This document shows positions 26,545 to 34,969 of a DNA stretch of 64,000 nucleotides, piece by piece. The notes below the pieces were generated by a model. That model was not told the origin of the DNA. It worked only from the letters and a program-made list of their open reading frames with translations, and ran no database searches. Every line of letters starts with the position of its first letter. Position 1 is the stretch's first letter. The stretch is from Halovenus rubra (lineage in GTDB: Archaea; Halobacteriota; Halobacteria; Halobacteriales; Haloarculaceae): contig NZ_JAODIY010000004.1 of assembly GCF_026586665.1 (NCBI RefSeq), forward strand, positions 118,120-182,119, in the 5' to 3' direction. A program made the translations under genes and the position numbers.

Positions 26545-28440
26545 CTATGCCAGAAAGACGTGGCGTGGTTTATCAGCCAACATCTCCCGGCCTGCATCGA
26601 GTGTCTCGGCAAATGCGTCGGACTGGAAGAACTCCATTGCATGTTCCTTGGAGTCCCACCGGCTGGCGATGAACATATCGTTTTCGTCGTCAGTGTTGAC
26701 CAGCAGTGCGGTGTCGCGGTGGCCGTCCATTCCGTCAAGCATGCTGCCAACCTCACCGAATGTCTCTACGAACGCCCCGCGTTTCTCCGGTTTAACCGTA
26801 TAGAACATCCCCATCGTCTCGAACCCATCGCCCTGATCTGCCCAGCCGACGATGTCGGGAAGTTCAGCAAGGTAGTCGCTTGCTGTCTCGGCCGCGTCGA
26901 CTGTCTCCCAGAGGCTGACTACTGCGGCTGTGTCTCCGTCTGGGTCGTTGTAGACCGCGGTCCCCTCGTGTGTGTCATATCGGTCGAATCCGTCACTCAG
27001 GTCAACGACTTCTGATTCGAGGGTCGCTAGCTCAGACTCTGAATACAGTACGAGTGCGACCATATCCTCGCCGTGGGGTTGGCCACCGTAGACATCCAAG
27101 TCAGACAGCGTCTCTCTGATGTCAGCTGACTCCTCAGCCGCTTGTGGGGTCCCTACGTCATCTGTCTCTGTTGTACCGTCAAGCCCCTCGACTGTGCCGC
27201 CATAGCTCTCAGAAATGCCTGGCAGGTCTTGCAAGAATCCGTATGCGGTGTCGGCAGCGCGCTCGGCGTCCCAGATACTGATTATCGCAGACTGCCCACT
27301 TTCGGCACGAACGTTGGTGAGCACGTGTGAGTCGTAGTGGTCGAAATTCTCTCGTAGGCTGTCAACCTCGTTGGCAAGCTCTTGGGCATCGGCATCGGAG
27401 TACAGTACCAGTGCGTATCCTTCCTGCTCGAACTCTTCGCCCGGAGTGATACCGAGACGAACGAGACGGCCAGCAATCTCTGTTTCTTCTTGCCATGTTC
27501 CGTCCGTATCAGCTATGGGCGGCTTCCCACTCTCGCCTGCAGACTCGTCGTCTGTTGGTTCCTCTGTGGCCTCGTCAGGATGGACGGCAACTGAATCGAC
27601 GCTGTCGCCGGATGATTCCGTTTTGTCCTCGCTGCTGTGTTCGTCTGGTGCTGGGACCGGCTCACCAGCGAGTAACGCCGGTAGGTCTGTTGGCGTCATA
27701 CGCCGGCCCACGTAGAAGCTGCCAAACTCGGCGAACTGTGAGGTTGAAGGATCAAACCGCATCTCGTAGAGGAGGTCTTTCATGTCGACAAGGTCGTCTC
27801 CCCAGAGCGTGACGCCCCATTCCCAGTCGTCAATAGCAATTGCACCAGTAATCATCTGGACGACACGGCCGCCGTAGTCTCTGCCAATGTCGCCGTGGGC
27901 CTCCATATGATCAGCACGCTCTTGGAAAGAGAGCTCATACCAGTTTTGCTCGGGCTGGCGGCGTTTGTCCATCGGGTAAAAACAGACGTGTGTCGCATCC
28001 GGAATCGTTGGATGGAGTCGTGTCCTGATATAGTTTGCCAGCCCTGAGTCTTCATCGAGGTCACCCTCGAAGTAGTCTCGCGCGCGCTCGGAGTACCCCG
28101 ACGCTTCAGTGACCGAGACGAACGACGTCTGGCGTTCGGTGAACTCGGCGAAGGCAGTCCCCTCGAAGCCCCGTTCAAGCGCCCCGATGTGAGCGGTCGA
28201 TGGCCGAAGGTGTAACACGAGGAAATCGGCCTTATGACCGAGTATGGAGTAGATTGCAGTGGCTCCCTCCTCTGCCTCATCGACAGCAATCGTCGATTCG
28301 AGATGGTCGATTGCCTCATCAAGAATCCTGTCGCGTTCGTGCTCCGGCGTAGCGCGCCAAGCATCCCAGTCGATGGTCCGGAAGTCATGAAGTGCGTACC
28401 ACCCCTCATCTGTCGGTGGTGGGTCGCGTGGTTCTGGCAT
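26545..28440 (-). CDS. pitA: PitA-type fusion: HemQ (chlorite dismutase-like) domain + tandem repeats + ABM domain
   Basis: 631 residues. Residues 1-250 form a HemQ/chlorite-dismutase-like domain: CFYPMDKRR carries Y155 (equivalent to the catalytic Tyr of coproheme decarboxylase), NWYEL follows, and H182 in MEAHGDIGRDYGGR is the expected proximal heme ligand. A flexible Ser/Glu/Pro linker (about 260-320) leads to two similar ferredoxin-like repeats (about 326-405 and 445-525), each with ALVLYS...LP-I, and a final ABM monooxygenase-like domain. The haloarchaeal PitA proteins fuse these folds; this one seems to have an extra repeat. A role in heme synthesis by coproheme decarboxylation or heme binding is likely. 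Confidence 0.9.
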   Translation of the reverse strand: MPEPRDPPPTDEGWYALHDFRTIDWDAWRATPEHERDRILDEAIDHLESTIAVDEAEEGATAIYSILGHKADFLVLHLRPSTAHIGALERGFEGTAFAEFTERQTSFVSVTEASGYSERARDYFEGDLDEDSGLANYIRTRLHPTIPDATHVCFYPMDKRRQPEQNWYELSFQERADHMEAHGDIGRDYGGRVVQMITGAIAIDDWEWGVTLWGDDLVDMKDLLYEMRFDPSTSQFAEFGSFYVGRRMTPTDLPALLAGEPVPAPDEHSSEDKTESSGDSVDSVAVHPDEATEEPTDDESAGESGKPPIADTDGTWQEETEIAGRLVRLGITPGEEFEQEGYALVLYSDADAQELANEVDSLRENFDHYDSHVLTNVRAESGQSAIISIWDAERAADTAYGFLQDLPGISESYGGTVEGLDGTTETDDVGTPQAAEESADIRETLSDLDVYGGQPHGEDMVALVLYSESELATLESEVVDLSDGFDRYDTHEGTAVYNDPDGDTAAVVSLWETVDAAETASDYLAELPDIVGWADQGDGFETMGMFYTVKPEKRGAFVETFGEVGSMLDGMDGHRDTALLVNTDDENDMFIASRWDSKEHAMEFFQSDAFAETLDAGREMLADKPRHVFLA

Positions 28441-28507
28441 ACACAGGTGTTACGAGAGCGCTGTAGGAAAGGTTTCGTTTCGATTCCCGTCAGCTACGAA
28501 CAGCCCA

Positions 28508-30283
28508 TCATGTTAAGACAAGCGGGCCAAAGAGAAGCACGCCAAGCGACACTACCATCGATAGTGTCATGCCAACGGTTATGAGCGTGACAATTGTCCG
28601 CCCATGAGCTGTGGGCAGCCGTGAGACGACAGACTCAGCTGCCGCTCTAAAGATGTGCCCACCATCAAGTGGGAACGATGGGATACAGTTGAAGATAGCG
28701 AGGTTGAAGTTCAGCCACCACGTCCAAAAGAGAAGGTTGATGCCGATAAGTGTCCCACTCCCGAGAACTGAAAACGGGCCACTGACGGTGAAAAAGCCGG
28801 CCACGCCGGGAGTGAACCCGGCGAAGTTGTAGGAGACTCCCTCCATGATGAGCGTCGCGAAAGGCAACATGAGCAACTGGAGGTGGTACCAGAGGAACCC
28901 AGTGACAGTCGACATCTCATCCGGAATTGCATTGCCTCCAAGCATCGACAAGAAGTTCTCGGCAGGGTAGGGGTCGATACCGAAGTCGTTGAGCAATAGT
29001 GCGCTGTACCCCTCTGCCGCTCGAACATCAATCTGCGGGTCGTCGGCCGAGCCACCAACTGTTACGTTGTACGTGTTCTTCTCACCGCTGACAAAGGCTG
29101 TTATCGGTACCTCCTGTCCGGGTTCAAGTCCGTCAATTTGCTCACCGAAGGCCGACGTATTCGAGACGCGGACGCCACTGACATGTGTAATCAAAAGCTC
29201 CCTATCTTCGGGAGCGCCGGCATCGGCAAACTGCCCGTCAGGGTCGACGTGGAAGATATACGCACCTATCGGTAGAGTCGCCTCTCCTCTGTTGGTTTGG
29301 ATGGTCGCAACTGTCCTGTTTTCGACGGCCGCGGCGAACTCACCTTCTGTCTGGACGGCTGTCCCGTTGACCGACGCGATTTTCGGTGGCTCTTTTTCGC
29401 TCAACTGAATACCCGGAACAAGCTCTTGGACGCCACCGGTAACAAGTAACTCCCGTTCGACGGTGACATCTTCACCATCCTCGCGTGAGACCATCACTTG
29501 CCCGTCGTCGTTGCGTTCGAGATAATCCTCGAACTGTGATACGTTCTCGACCGGTGTTCCATCGATATGCGTGATAACATCCCCGCGTTCGATACCTGTG
29601 TCGGCAGCACCTGACCCCGCGAACGTATCCCCGACCGGTGCGCCCGGTACGACAGAGACAAAGCTAGCGAGGGCAACAATCCCAACCAGTGCAACGATTG
29701 TCACCGCAAAGTTGTTCGTGATGCCAGCCGCAAACATCCGGGCCCGTGCCCCCCGGTCGGCTTCGCGCTGGTCATCAATATCAGGCTCGACAAACGCCCC
29801 AAGCGGGACAAGTGAGAAAAACGCCACTCCCATCGAGTCGATATCAATCCCCTCGACTCGACAGAGGAGTCCGTGGCCACCCTCGTGAACGATTAACCCG
29901 ACCAGCAGGCCGAAAACAATTCCGGGGGCAGCCGATAACGGAAGGAAATCGTTGACGCCCGGAATGACCAGCGCATTCTGTGGACTTTCTATTGTCGCGC
30001 TGTCGGGTTGTGAAAAGACTGCCGGCACCGAGAGGAGGACAAAGATCCCTGCAAGGACCATCACGACCAACGCGATTCCAACACCGAGATTCCCCCACGC
30101 GCGCCAGAATCGCTTGCGGCTGGCCACTCGGTCCAGAAACTGCCGCCCGCGTTTTGTCTTGATTGTCAACAGTGGGCCGGTGACACTGAAATACTCCGGT
30201 AGATAACCATAGGTCCGCAACGCCATTGCGAGCACCGAATAAATGACAACGCCCGCGATAGCGCCGATCAGCAAATCAACCAT
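28508..30283 (-). CDS. Site-2 protease-like M50 metalloprotease with PDZ domains
   Basis: 591 residues from the ATG at 30283 (a GTG lies one codon upstream). Membrane helices flank HEGGH at 133-137, the zinc-binding motif. The central extracellular part has a PDZ-like module (GAADTGIERGDVITHIDGTPVENVSQFEDYL) and a second divergent PDZ-like module (about 290-420). The second zinc ligand is in FPLDGGHIF near the C-terminus. It should cleave membrane-bound regulators or clear signal remnants; the target is unknown. It lies 67 bp upstream of pitA on the same strand; a shared transcript is possible. Confidence 0.92.
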   Translation of the reverse strand: MVDLLIGAIAGVVIYSVLAMALRTYGYLPEYFSVTGPLLTIKTKRGRQFLDRVASRKRFWRAWGNLGVGIALVVMVLAGIFVLLSVPAVFSQPDSATIESPQNALVIPGVNDFLPLSAAPGIVFGLLVGLIVHEGGHGLLCRVEGIDIDSMGVAFFSLVPLGAFVEPDIDDQREADRGARARMFAAGITNNFAVTIVALVGIVALASFVSVVPGAPVGDTFAGSGAADTGIERGDVITHIDGTPVENVSQFEDYLERNDDGQVMVSREDGEDVTVERELLVTGGVQELVPGIQLSEKEPPKIASVNGTAVQTEGEFAAAVENRTVATIQTNRGEATLPIGAYIFHVDPDGQFADAGAPEDRELLITHVSGVRVSNTSAFGEQIDGLEPGQEVPITAFVSGEKNTYNVTVGGSADDPQIDVRAAEGYSALLLNDFGIDPYPAENFLSMLGGNAIPDEMSTVTGFLWYHLQLLMLPFATLIMEGVSYNFAGFTPGVAGFFTVSGPFSVLGSGTLIGINLLFWTWWLNFNLAIFNCIPSFPLDGGHIFRAAAESVVSRLPTAHGRTIVTLITVGMTLSMVVSLGVLLFGPLVLT

Positions 30284-30395
30284 CACCTACACAGTAGGGG
30301 TGTCCCGAAAAGAGGGTTTGGATACCTGAGTATCCGTCCGGCTCTGTCACGGAGGTTCGGGTAAACATAACTATCTTCCTTCCGTTAAATACAAT

Positions 30396-30788
30396 ATGCC
30401 AGCAATTCCGGATTCGTTTCACGACCTGTTTGAGAAAGCAACCTTCGCCCACGTCGTAACGATGCAGCCCGATGGCCGGCCACATACGACGCCAGTGTGG
30501 GTTGATTACGATACTGAAGACAATCGACTCCTCGTCAATACGGAGCGACATCGACGAAAAGCCCGCAACGTAGACGAAAATCCCGCCGTCTCAGTGAGCA
30601 TGACAGACCCTGACGACCCGTATCGATTCCTCTCAGTTACTGGAGTCGTCGAGGAGACAACAACAGAAGGGGCCCGCCAGCACGCCGACGAGCTAGCACA
30701 GCGATATATTGACGACGACTATCCCAGCGAAATCCAGACTGAGCGACTTCTTCTTCGTATCCGGCCCGATGACATCTATCACAACTGA
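30396..30788 (+). CDS. PPOX-class flavin/F420-dependent oxidoreductase
   Basis: 130 residues from the ATG at 30396. The split-barrel motif FAHVVTMQPDGRPHTTPVWVDYD is typical for the PNPOx-like family, followed by LLVNTERHRRKARNVDENP, and VSVSMTDPDDPYRFLSVTGVVEE, which closely matches the F420-dependent TIGR03618 type. The predicted role is F420 or FMN-dependent reduction of a small molecule, substrate unknown. It faces the signal peptidase gene, with stops 30 bp apart. A TATA-like AT-rich stretch precedes the start by about 27 nt. Confidence 0.88.
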   Translation: MPAIPDSFHDLFEKATFAHVVTMQPDGRPHTTPVWVDYDTEDNRLLVNTERHRRKARNVDENPAVSVSMTDPDDPYRFLSVTGVVEETTTEGARQHADELAQRYIDDDYPSEIQTERLLLRIRPDDIYHN

Positions 30789-30818
30789 CGCTGCGCCTCT
30801 CGCCGCGTCGACAGCCGC

Positions 30819-31955
30819 TTAGAGCCTGCGCTTGATTCGTAGCACAAGCGGCACACCACGGTCGGCCTGCCGGACACGCCGCCTGCGCAGCCCGAGCAAC
30901 CCGACCACCAGCGTTGTGATACTGACGATGATTGTTACGTTGATCGCGCCAAGCGCAACCATGGGGTGGATATCGTGCAACGCCATGAGAAACGACGGCG
31001 GCAAAATCATGACGTATCTGTTTTCGTCGATACTCACCGTTCGTTGTTCATCTGGTGGCGGTGCAGGGACGTACATCGTCGTCGACACCGTATCGCCGCC
31101 CGGAAGGCCAAGCTGCCTGTCCTGTAGTGTTGTATCTGGTGCAGATTCGAAGGCGACAAGCATCGTTACAAGCCCCTCGTTTGTCGCAGAGAGACTCACA
31201 TCGACAGGCTCTCCAGGTGTTGCCTCGTCCTGAAATGCGGCACCCTCAACTGGGACTTGGTGGGTACTGCTTGGGAGGACCATCGCGGCGTTTGCCGGAA
31301 GTGCGACAACTGCGACTAGTACGATAACTGCGTACCGTGGGTCAAGCCACTCGCTTTCGCCTTGTTTTCGACTCCGAGTTCGGTCTGACCCGCGGATGCT
31401 ATCGCCAACTGTTATGCCGAGCAATACGAGGCCAGCGAGAAGGAGAACTGACCCCATCTGGCCAGCGGTATCGGCACCCTCTAACCCGAGTACGGTCGTT
31501 ACGGTCTCTTGGACCTCGAATATGAGGGACCGACCGCCAAGCACCACCGTTCCAAGTGAGGGGAGTGTCACGACGTTTCCGCCTGGTTGCCAAGCGGTTG
31601 CAACAATCTGGTCGTCGGTTACCGGTGGTTCGACACCATCTTGGTCAGTAAATGGATTGCCATCTCCTTTCGTAATGTACCCATCTTCGGTTTCATCGAC
31701 AACCCGATGTGTGGTGAGCTTACCGCCTTCGATTTCTTCGGCTTCGAAGACGACCACATCTCCTTTCTCAATATCACCTGTGACAACATCTGGGACTGCG
31801 ATGAACCCGTCTCCGGTCTGAATCGTCGGTGACATGCTATCGGACGTAACGAAGCTCAAGACCGCAGGCTGCCCGATGATGGCCCCACCGGCAGTTGCGA
31901 GAATTAGCAGGACAACGATGATTTTCGCGACGCTTCTAATCCGTCTTCGAAACAT
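30819..31955 (-). CDS. Type I signal peptidase with extended C-terminal membrane domain
   Basis: 378 residues, much longer than a minimal archaeal signal peptidase. The catalytic set is S40 (FVTSDSMSPTIQ), H83 (LTTHRVV, the His that replaces Lys in archaeal/ER-type enzymes) and D98 (YITKGDGNPFTD). The N-terminal anchor is residues 9-30. After about residue 150, three further helices (160-185, 205-225, 330-352) flank an extracellular beta-rich segment (about 235-325). The lone enzyme lies next to three proteins with SipW-like signal peptides, so it is a good candidate for the dedicated peptidase of this locus. It is the last gene of a unit (DUF1102, anchor, peptidase), separated from its upstream neighbour by 129 bp that hold a TnpB relic. 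Confidence 0.9.
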   Translation of the reverse strand: MFRRRIRSVAKIIVVLLILATAGGAIIGQPAVLSFVTSDSMSPTIQTGDGFIAVPDVVTGDIEKGDVVVFEAEEIEGGKLTTHRVVDETEDGYITKGDGNPFTDQDGVEPPVTDDQIVATAWQPGGNVVTLPSLGTVVLGGRSLIFEVQETVTTVLGLEGADTAGQMGSVLLLAGLVLLGITVGDSIRGSDRTRSRKQGESEWLDPRYAVIVLVAVVALPANAAMVLPSSTHQVPVEGAAFQDEATPGEPVDVSLSATNEGLVTMLVAFESAPDTTLQDRQLGLPGGDTVSTTMYVPAPPPDEQRTVSIDENRYVMILPPSFLMALHDIHPMVALGAINVTIIVSITTLVVGLLGLRRRRVRQADRGVPLVLRIKRRL

Positions 31956-32027
31956 GCCAGTATCGCGGTACCACCTGTTTGTTTACTGGCGTAAATAGCT
32001 GTTTCGTCCTCTCTGTCCCCTTCGATG

Positions 32028-32088
32028 TGTCATAAAAGCAGGAACCCCAACCTCAGCGCGTTCGCGCGAGCAAGTTGAGGTCATTTAG
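32028..32088 (+). mobile_element. Relic of an IS200/IS605-type (TnpB) right end with hairpin
   Basis: In one frame (32035-32088) the sequence reads KAGTPTSARSREQVEVI followed by TAG, much like the C-terminal tail of haloarchaeal TnpB (IS1341-type) proteins that often ends in 'AGTPT/AGSPT' plus a few residues. The same stretch forms a hairpin: ACCTCA (32050-32055) pairs with TGAGGT (32076-32081), and inside it GCGCG pairs with CGCGC (32056-32067). This hairpin is the type found in the right end and guide-RNA scaffold of such elements. No transposase body is present, so the element is a remnant. Its 3' bases overlap the end of the convergent anchor gene (32085). Confidence 0.5.
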
Positions 32089-33284
32089 GCGTTCTCGGTT
32101 TCGTCTTCGTGAGTGGCTTCGATGTACTCACCCTCAATATCCGGGAGGCGGCGGTAGCCAAGCATACCCCCAAGGATTGCTGACCCACCCAGCACGGTCA
32201 GGAACAGTGCCATCCCACGGATGCCAGCCGACCAGAGGCCACCCATCGCCACCAGCGAGAGTACCAGCACATTCAGCCAGAGCAGGCCTAGACGGACCAA
32301 TGCGTATCTGACTCGTGGTCGCCGTGTCTGAGCTGGTGTTTTCAGTAGCGGCCTGACATCCCGAACCCGCGTCTGAGTCAGGTAATTGGTCAGGACCGCG
32401 ATGATCGCGATAAACGGAAGCCACACATACCAAGGGAAGATGAAGCTGCCGAAGTCAAACGGTAGGGCCCCAAGCAGCGGAACTGCTGTTGGCTCCTCAC
32501 CGGGAACGAACTCATCGGTATCTTGTGACCCGTTGTCTGGTGTCGTATCCGTTCCGGGGTCGGTATCCGGGTCAGGTGTCGCTGTGGGGTCGGTATCCGG
32601 GTCAGGTGTCGCTGTGGGGTCGGTATCCGGGTCAGGCGTCGCTGTGGGGTCGGTATCCGGGTCAGGTGTTGGTGTGGTCTCAGTCTCATCATCCGGTGTT
32701 TGAGTCGGGGTCGAATCCGGATCTGTCGGCGTATCAGTTTCCTGCTCTGATACGTCCGGTGGTCCCTGTCCTGGTGATTCAGTCTCGGTCTCCGATTCGT
32801 CCTCAGGGAGACGCTGCCTGTAGGTTACTGTCTCGACAAAGGTGCCAGACGTATCTGAGTCGGCCTCAACAACGAAGCCGAGCGCGACGTGTTCGTCAGG
32901 TTCGAGCCTAATAGCGTTGTCCTCGCCTTCGACCGGTTGCTTGGTGTCCATCCGCAGGAGGGTCAACTCGTCGGTACCACTCTGTTCGAGCCAGACTTCT
33001 GCAGTTTCAACACTGTCTTGAGTATCCTCCAATCCCACCACAAACACGTCGTCTATCCACATCTTGGTCCCCGCAAAGACATCAATCTCAACAGACAGGT
33101 TTCCTTGGCTGTTTAGCTCCGCGTACTCGTTACCGTTCTCTGTGTCGGCTGGGCTCAGAAAGACACCAGAGTCGTTTGTCGGGTCAAGCCTGTCGCGTTG
33201 CCCATCCATCGGAACAGCACCCGTCGCTATGACAGTGCCGCAGGCGATTAAGACGAGTGCCGTGGTGAGGAGTAACCGATTCAT
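32085..33284 (-). CDS. Membrane-anchored protein with DUF1102-like domain and TPDPDTDP repeats
   Basis: 399 residues. A signal/anchor segment (1-24) is followed by a domain (about 28-165) with GVFLSPADTENGNEYAEL and NLSVEIDVFAG, closely resembling the core of DUF1102/SipW-type secreted proteins. A low-complexity Thr/Pro/Asp linker (about 170-265) contains four near-perfect TPDPDTDPTA repeats. The C-terminal part has a first helix (about 278-297) and two more (about 325-365), then a short acidic tail. It looks like a cell-surface anchor for the adjacent secreted subunits, with a linker that may span the S-layer and could be O-glycosylated. That role is inference. It is 51 bp after the DUF1102 gene. 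Confidence 0.78.
   Translation of the reverse strand: MNRLLLTTALVLIACGTVIATGAVPMDGQRDRLDPTNDSGVFLSPADTENGNEYAELNSQGNLSVEIDVFAGTKMWIDDVFVVGLEDTQDSVETAEVWLEQSGTDELTLLRMDTKQPVEGEDNAIRLEPDEHVALGFVVEADSDTSGTFVETVTYRQRLPEDESETETESPGQGPPDVSEQETDTPTDPDSTPTQTPDDETETTPTPDPDTDPTATPDPDTDPTATPDPDTDPTATPDPDTDPGTDTTPDNGSQDTDEFVPGEEPTAVPLLGALPFDFGSFIFPWYVWLPFIAIIAVLTNYLTQTRVRDVRPLLKTPAQTRRPRVRYALVRLGLLWLNVLVLSLVAMGGLWSAGIRGMALFLTVLGGSAILGGMLGYRRLPDIEGEYIEATHEDETENA
32551..32670 (-). repeat. Tandem 30-bp repeat encoding TPDPDTDPTA
   Basis: Four copies of a 30-bp unit (gtcggtatccgggtcaggtgt and flanks), the first and last slightly diverged. The repeats are in frame within the anchor protein and encode a Thr/Pro/Asp-rich linker. 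Near-identity at the DNA level suggests recent expansion by slippage and possible length variation between strains. Confidence 0.9.
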
Positions 33285-33296
33285 CTGAAAAGTAGA

Positions 33297-33315
33297 CAGC
33301 GAGTGACGGTCGCTG
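33297..33315 (-). terminator. Small hairpin between DUF1102 gene and anchor gene
   Basis: CAGCGA (33297-33302) and TCGCTG (33310-33315) form a 6-bp stem with a 7-nt loop in the 51-bp gap between two co-oriented genes. It could be a weak terminator or mRNA processing site that lowers expression of the downstream anchor and peptidase relative to the presumed major subunit. It has no long T-run after it. Confidence 0.3.
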
Positions 33316-33335
33316 CCTAGAGAACTGTGTCAGGC

Positions 33336-33890
33336 CTAGCTGTGGTCTCCTTTACGCGCAGCGAAGACAATACTGCTGATGGTGTCGATAGCTGCTCCTG
33401 TATTGTTCTGTAGGTCAATCACGACTGTGAGCTTGATATTACTGCCCGAGGATAGGTCAACAGCGTTATCGCCCTCTGTTGAACTATCGACGATTGAGGT
33501 GCCGCTACTATCTTGGATATCCAAGACATCCCCGATAAGATTGTTTGTGTCGTCGCTTGCGTCTGGGTTTACTGAGATACCAACGTCTTTACTTCCATCA
33601 TTTGTTACCTTGAGTGCATCCGCAAACGTCGTCGTTGCCCGCTCGTTGAGGTCCGCTTGCTTGATTTTAATTACTGAAGTTCCAGACTCATTTTCCGTTG
33701 TGATGATGTTGTTATTTGAGCTTGGATTATTCGGTTCGAACTTCAGAATCGCACTGGAGTCGTCGCTCGTGTTTATCTCGACTGAACGTGTCGCCTCGAC
33801 TGAAGTAAACGCACCCGAACTAAACAGGCCACCAATACCGACGCTAGCCGTCCCAAGTCCGAGCAGTATAGATCGTCTATTAATTTCCAT
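33336..33890 (-). CDS. SipW-type/DUF1102 secreted protein (presumed filament subunit)
   Basis: The start is the ATG at 33890 (MEINRRSILLGLG), supported by a TATA-like box at 33915-33923; 184 residues. The signal region has a twin arginine, a hydrophobic core and the sequence FSSGAFTSVEA, followed by RSVEIN. GAFTSVEA is shared exactly with the divergent gene at 34067. The mature part is rich in Asn, Ser, Thr and Asp and in alternating beta-strand pattern, with conserved DUF1102 features (FADALKVTNDGSKDVGISVNPD). TasA, camelysin and archaeal bundling-pilus proteins share this architecture and polymerise by donor-strand exchange; I infer a similar role. Confidence 0.82.
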   Translation of the reverse strand: MEINRRSILLGLGTASVGIGGLFSSGAFTSVEATRSVEINTSDDSSAILKFEPNNPSSNNNIITTENESGTSVIKIKQADLNERATTTFADALKVTNDGSKDVGISVNPDASDDTNNLIGDVLDIQDSSGTSIVDSSTEGDNAVDLSSGSNIKLTVVIDLQNNTGAAIDTISSIVFAARKGDHS

Positions 33891-33914
33891 AGTTCGTGCT
33901 TGCATGTGTTGATG

Positions 33915-33923
33915 CACTATACT
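33915..33923 (-). promoter_or_regulatory. TATA-like box for the DUF1102 gene at 33890
   Basis: Minus-strand AGTATAGTG lies 25-33 nt before the ATG at 33890. It supports this start over the longer in-frame extension (from 33917) and a leaderless transcript. On the other side, AATAATATACC (34007-34015, plus strand) may serve the divergent gene, giving it a leader of roughly 29 nt. Confidence 0.55.
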
Positions 33924-34066
33924 CTCTTAGTAATTGGCAGCAATATAGTGGTTAATGCCGTCCATTATCGTCTCAAGCACCGATTTAGCTCCGATAAAGC
34001 GGCCTAATAATATACCAATGGGGGTCTTTGAGATGAGCAAGGCACGCTTCAGGTGCTAGATCTCTA

Positions 34067-34672
34067 ATGAAAATGAATCGCAGAAACGTACTGACAGGAT
34101 TGGGCGGATTGGCAATTGGTGGCGGCGCACTTGTCGGCTCAGGTGCATTTACTTCCGTCGAGGCAGAGCGCGACGTAGAAGTGAATGTTCTCGTCGAGAA
34201 CGAGATTGGTGACTCCGAGGAAGTGGCTGACGTGCTCGTCAACGTCGGCGGCTACGAGACGGTCGCAGCTGACGACGGAACTACTACTAGTACGGACGGC
34301 ACTGACTTCTTCCCAAGTAGTGGCACTAGCACCTACAGCAGTCCGAGTTACGGAGAAGACTACGTCAGCCTCATCGATAACGATGTGACTCTCGTGTTCG
34401 GACACAGCGGTAGCGAACTCGTTCCTAACGCAACCACCTCATACGATAATCTCTTTGCGCTGGTCAACAGCGCCGGTAGCCAGACAACGGGATCGCACTC
34501 ACTTTCGTTTGGCAACGGTGGCTTCACCGAACCAAATACTGGCGTCAGCTTCCAGAGCCCACCCAGTGGGGTACAGATCGGCGCTACAAGTGCACAGGAG
34601 TTCGATGTGGACGTGACGGCTGATGGCGCAGACGATACCTCCACCGGTGAACTCGTGATCACGATCCAGTAG
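34067..34672 (+). CDS. SipW-type/DUF1102 secreted protein, second copy
   Basis: 201 residues from the ATG at 34067 (a second in-frame ATG is at 34073). The N-terminus MKMNRRNVLTGLGGLAIGGGALVGSGAFTSVEA is a Tat-like/SipW-like signal, followed by ERDVEVNVLVEN, the probable N-terminal strand of the mature protein. The rest is beta-rich with Gly/Ser/Thr runs (TTTSTDGTDFFPSSGTSTYSSPSYG) and a C-terminal STGELVITIQ strand. It is transcribed divergently from the first DUF1102 gene and may be a minor or alternate subunit. The 297 bp downstream, up to the regulator gene, is AT-rich with no gene I can support. Confidence 0.8.
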   Translation: MKMNRRNVLTGLGGLAIGGGALVGSGAFTSVEAERDVEVNVLVENEIGDSEEVADVLVNVGGYETVAADDGTTTSTDGTDFFPSSGTSTYSSPSYGEDYVSLIDNDVTLVFGHSGSELVPNATTSYDNLFALVNSAGSQTTGSHSLSFGNGGFTEPNTGVSFQSPPSGVQIGATSAQEFDVDVTADGADDTSTGELVITIQ

Positions 34673-34938
34673 TAACGAACGCTATTGGAGAGTGCCACTC
34701 AGGGGTGATGAGCCATCAACGACTCTCCGAAAGATAAGAAAGCAGTCAAAAAACTGGCTTGACATGCAGGGGACATTGGGCTGGGACTCTCTGGGCCGCG
34801 TGACACAACCAGTGAGTTACCACATATAAACCCAATGTACAAACGGAGTACAAGCGGCGGTAATCACTCAATAGTAAAACAGGATTATCATTGTCTTATT
34901 TCCAGAGTTTTACATCTTACTAAGACTCACCGATACTG

Positions 34939-34948
34939 TTTAGTATCC
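34939..34948 (+). promoter_or_regulatory. TATA-like box of the winged-helix regulator gene
   Basis: TTTAGTATCC lies 22-31 nt before the ATG at 34970, placing the transcription start at or next to the start codon. This argues that the regulator, the 765-residue protein and the DUF5305 gene form a transcript separate from the DUF1102 gene upstream. Confidence 0.5.
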
Positions 34949-34969
34949 AAATCACTCGATTAGTAACAG

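Noticed and set aside
32551-32670. Regular 30-bp repeats that might suggest a CRISPR array
   Set aside because: The copies are head-to-tail without spacers and in frame inside a protein gene; they encode a Thr/Pro/Asp linker.
34033-34059. Nine-codon ORF (MSKARFRC) upstream of the second DUF1102 gene
   Set aside because: It is too short and has no coupling to the main start; it is probably just leader sequence.
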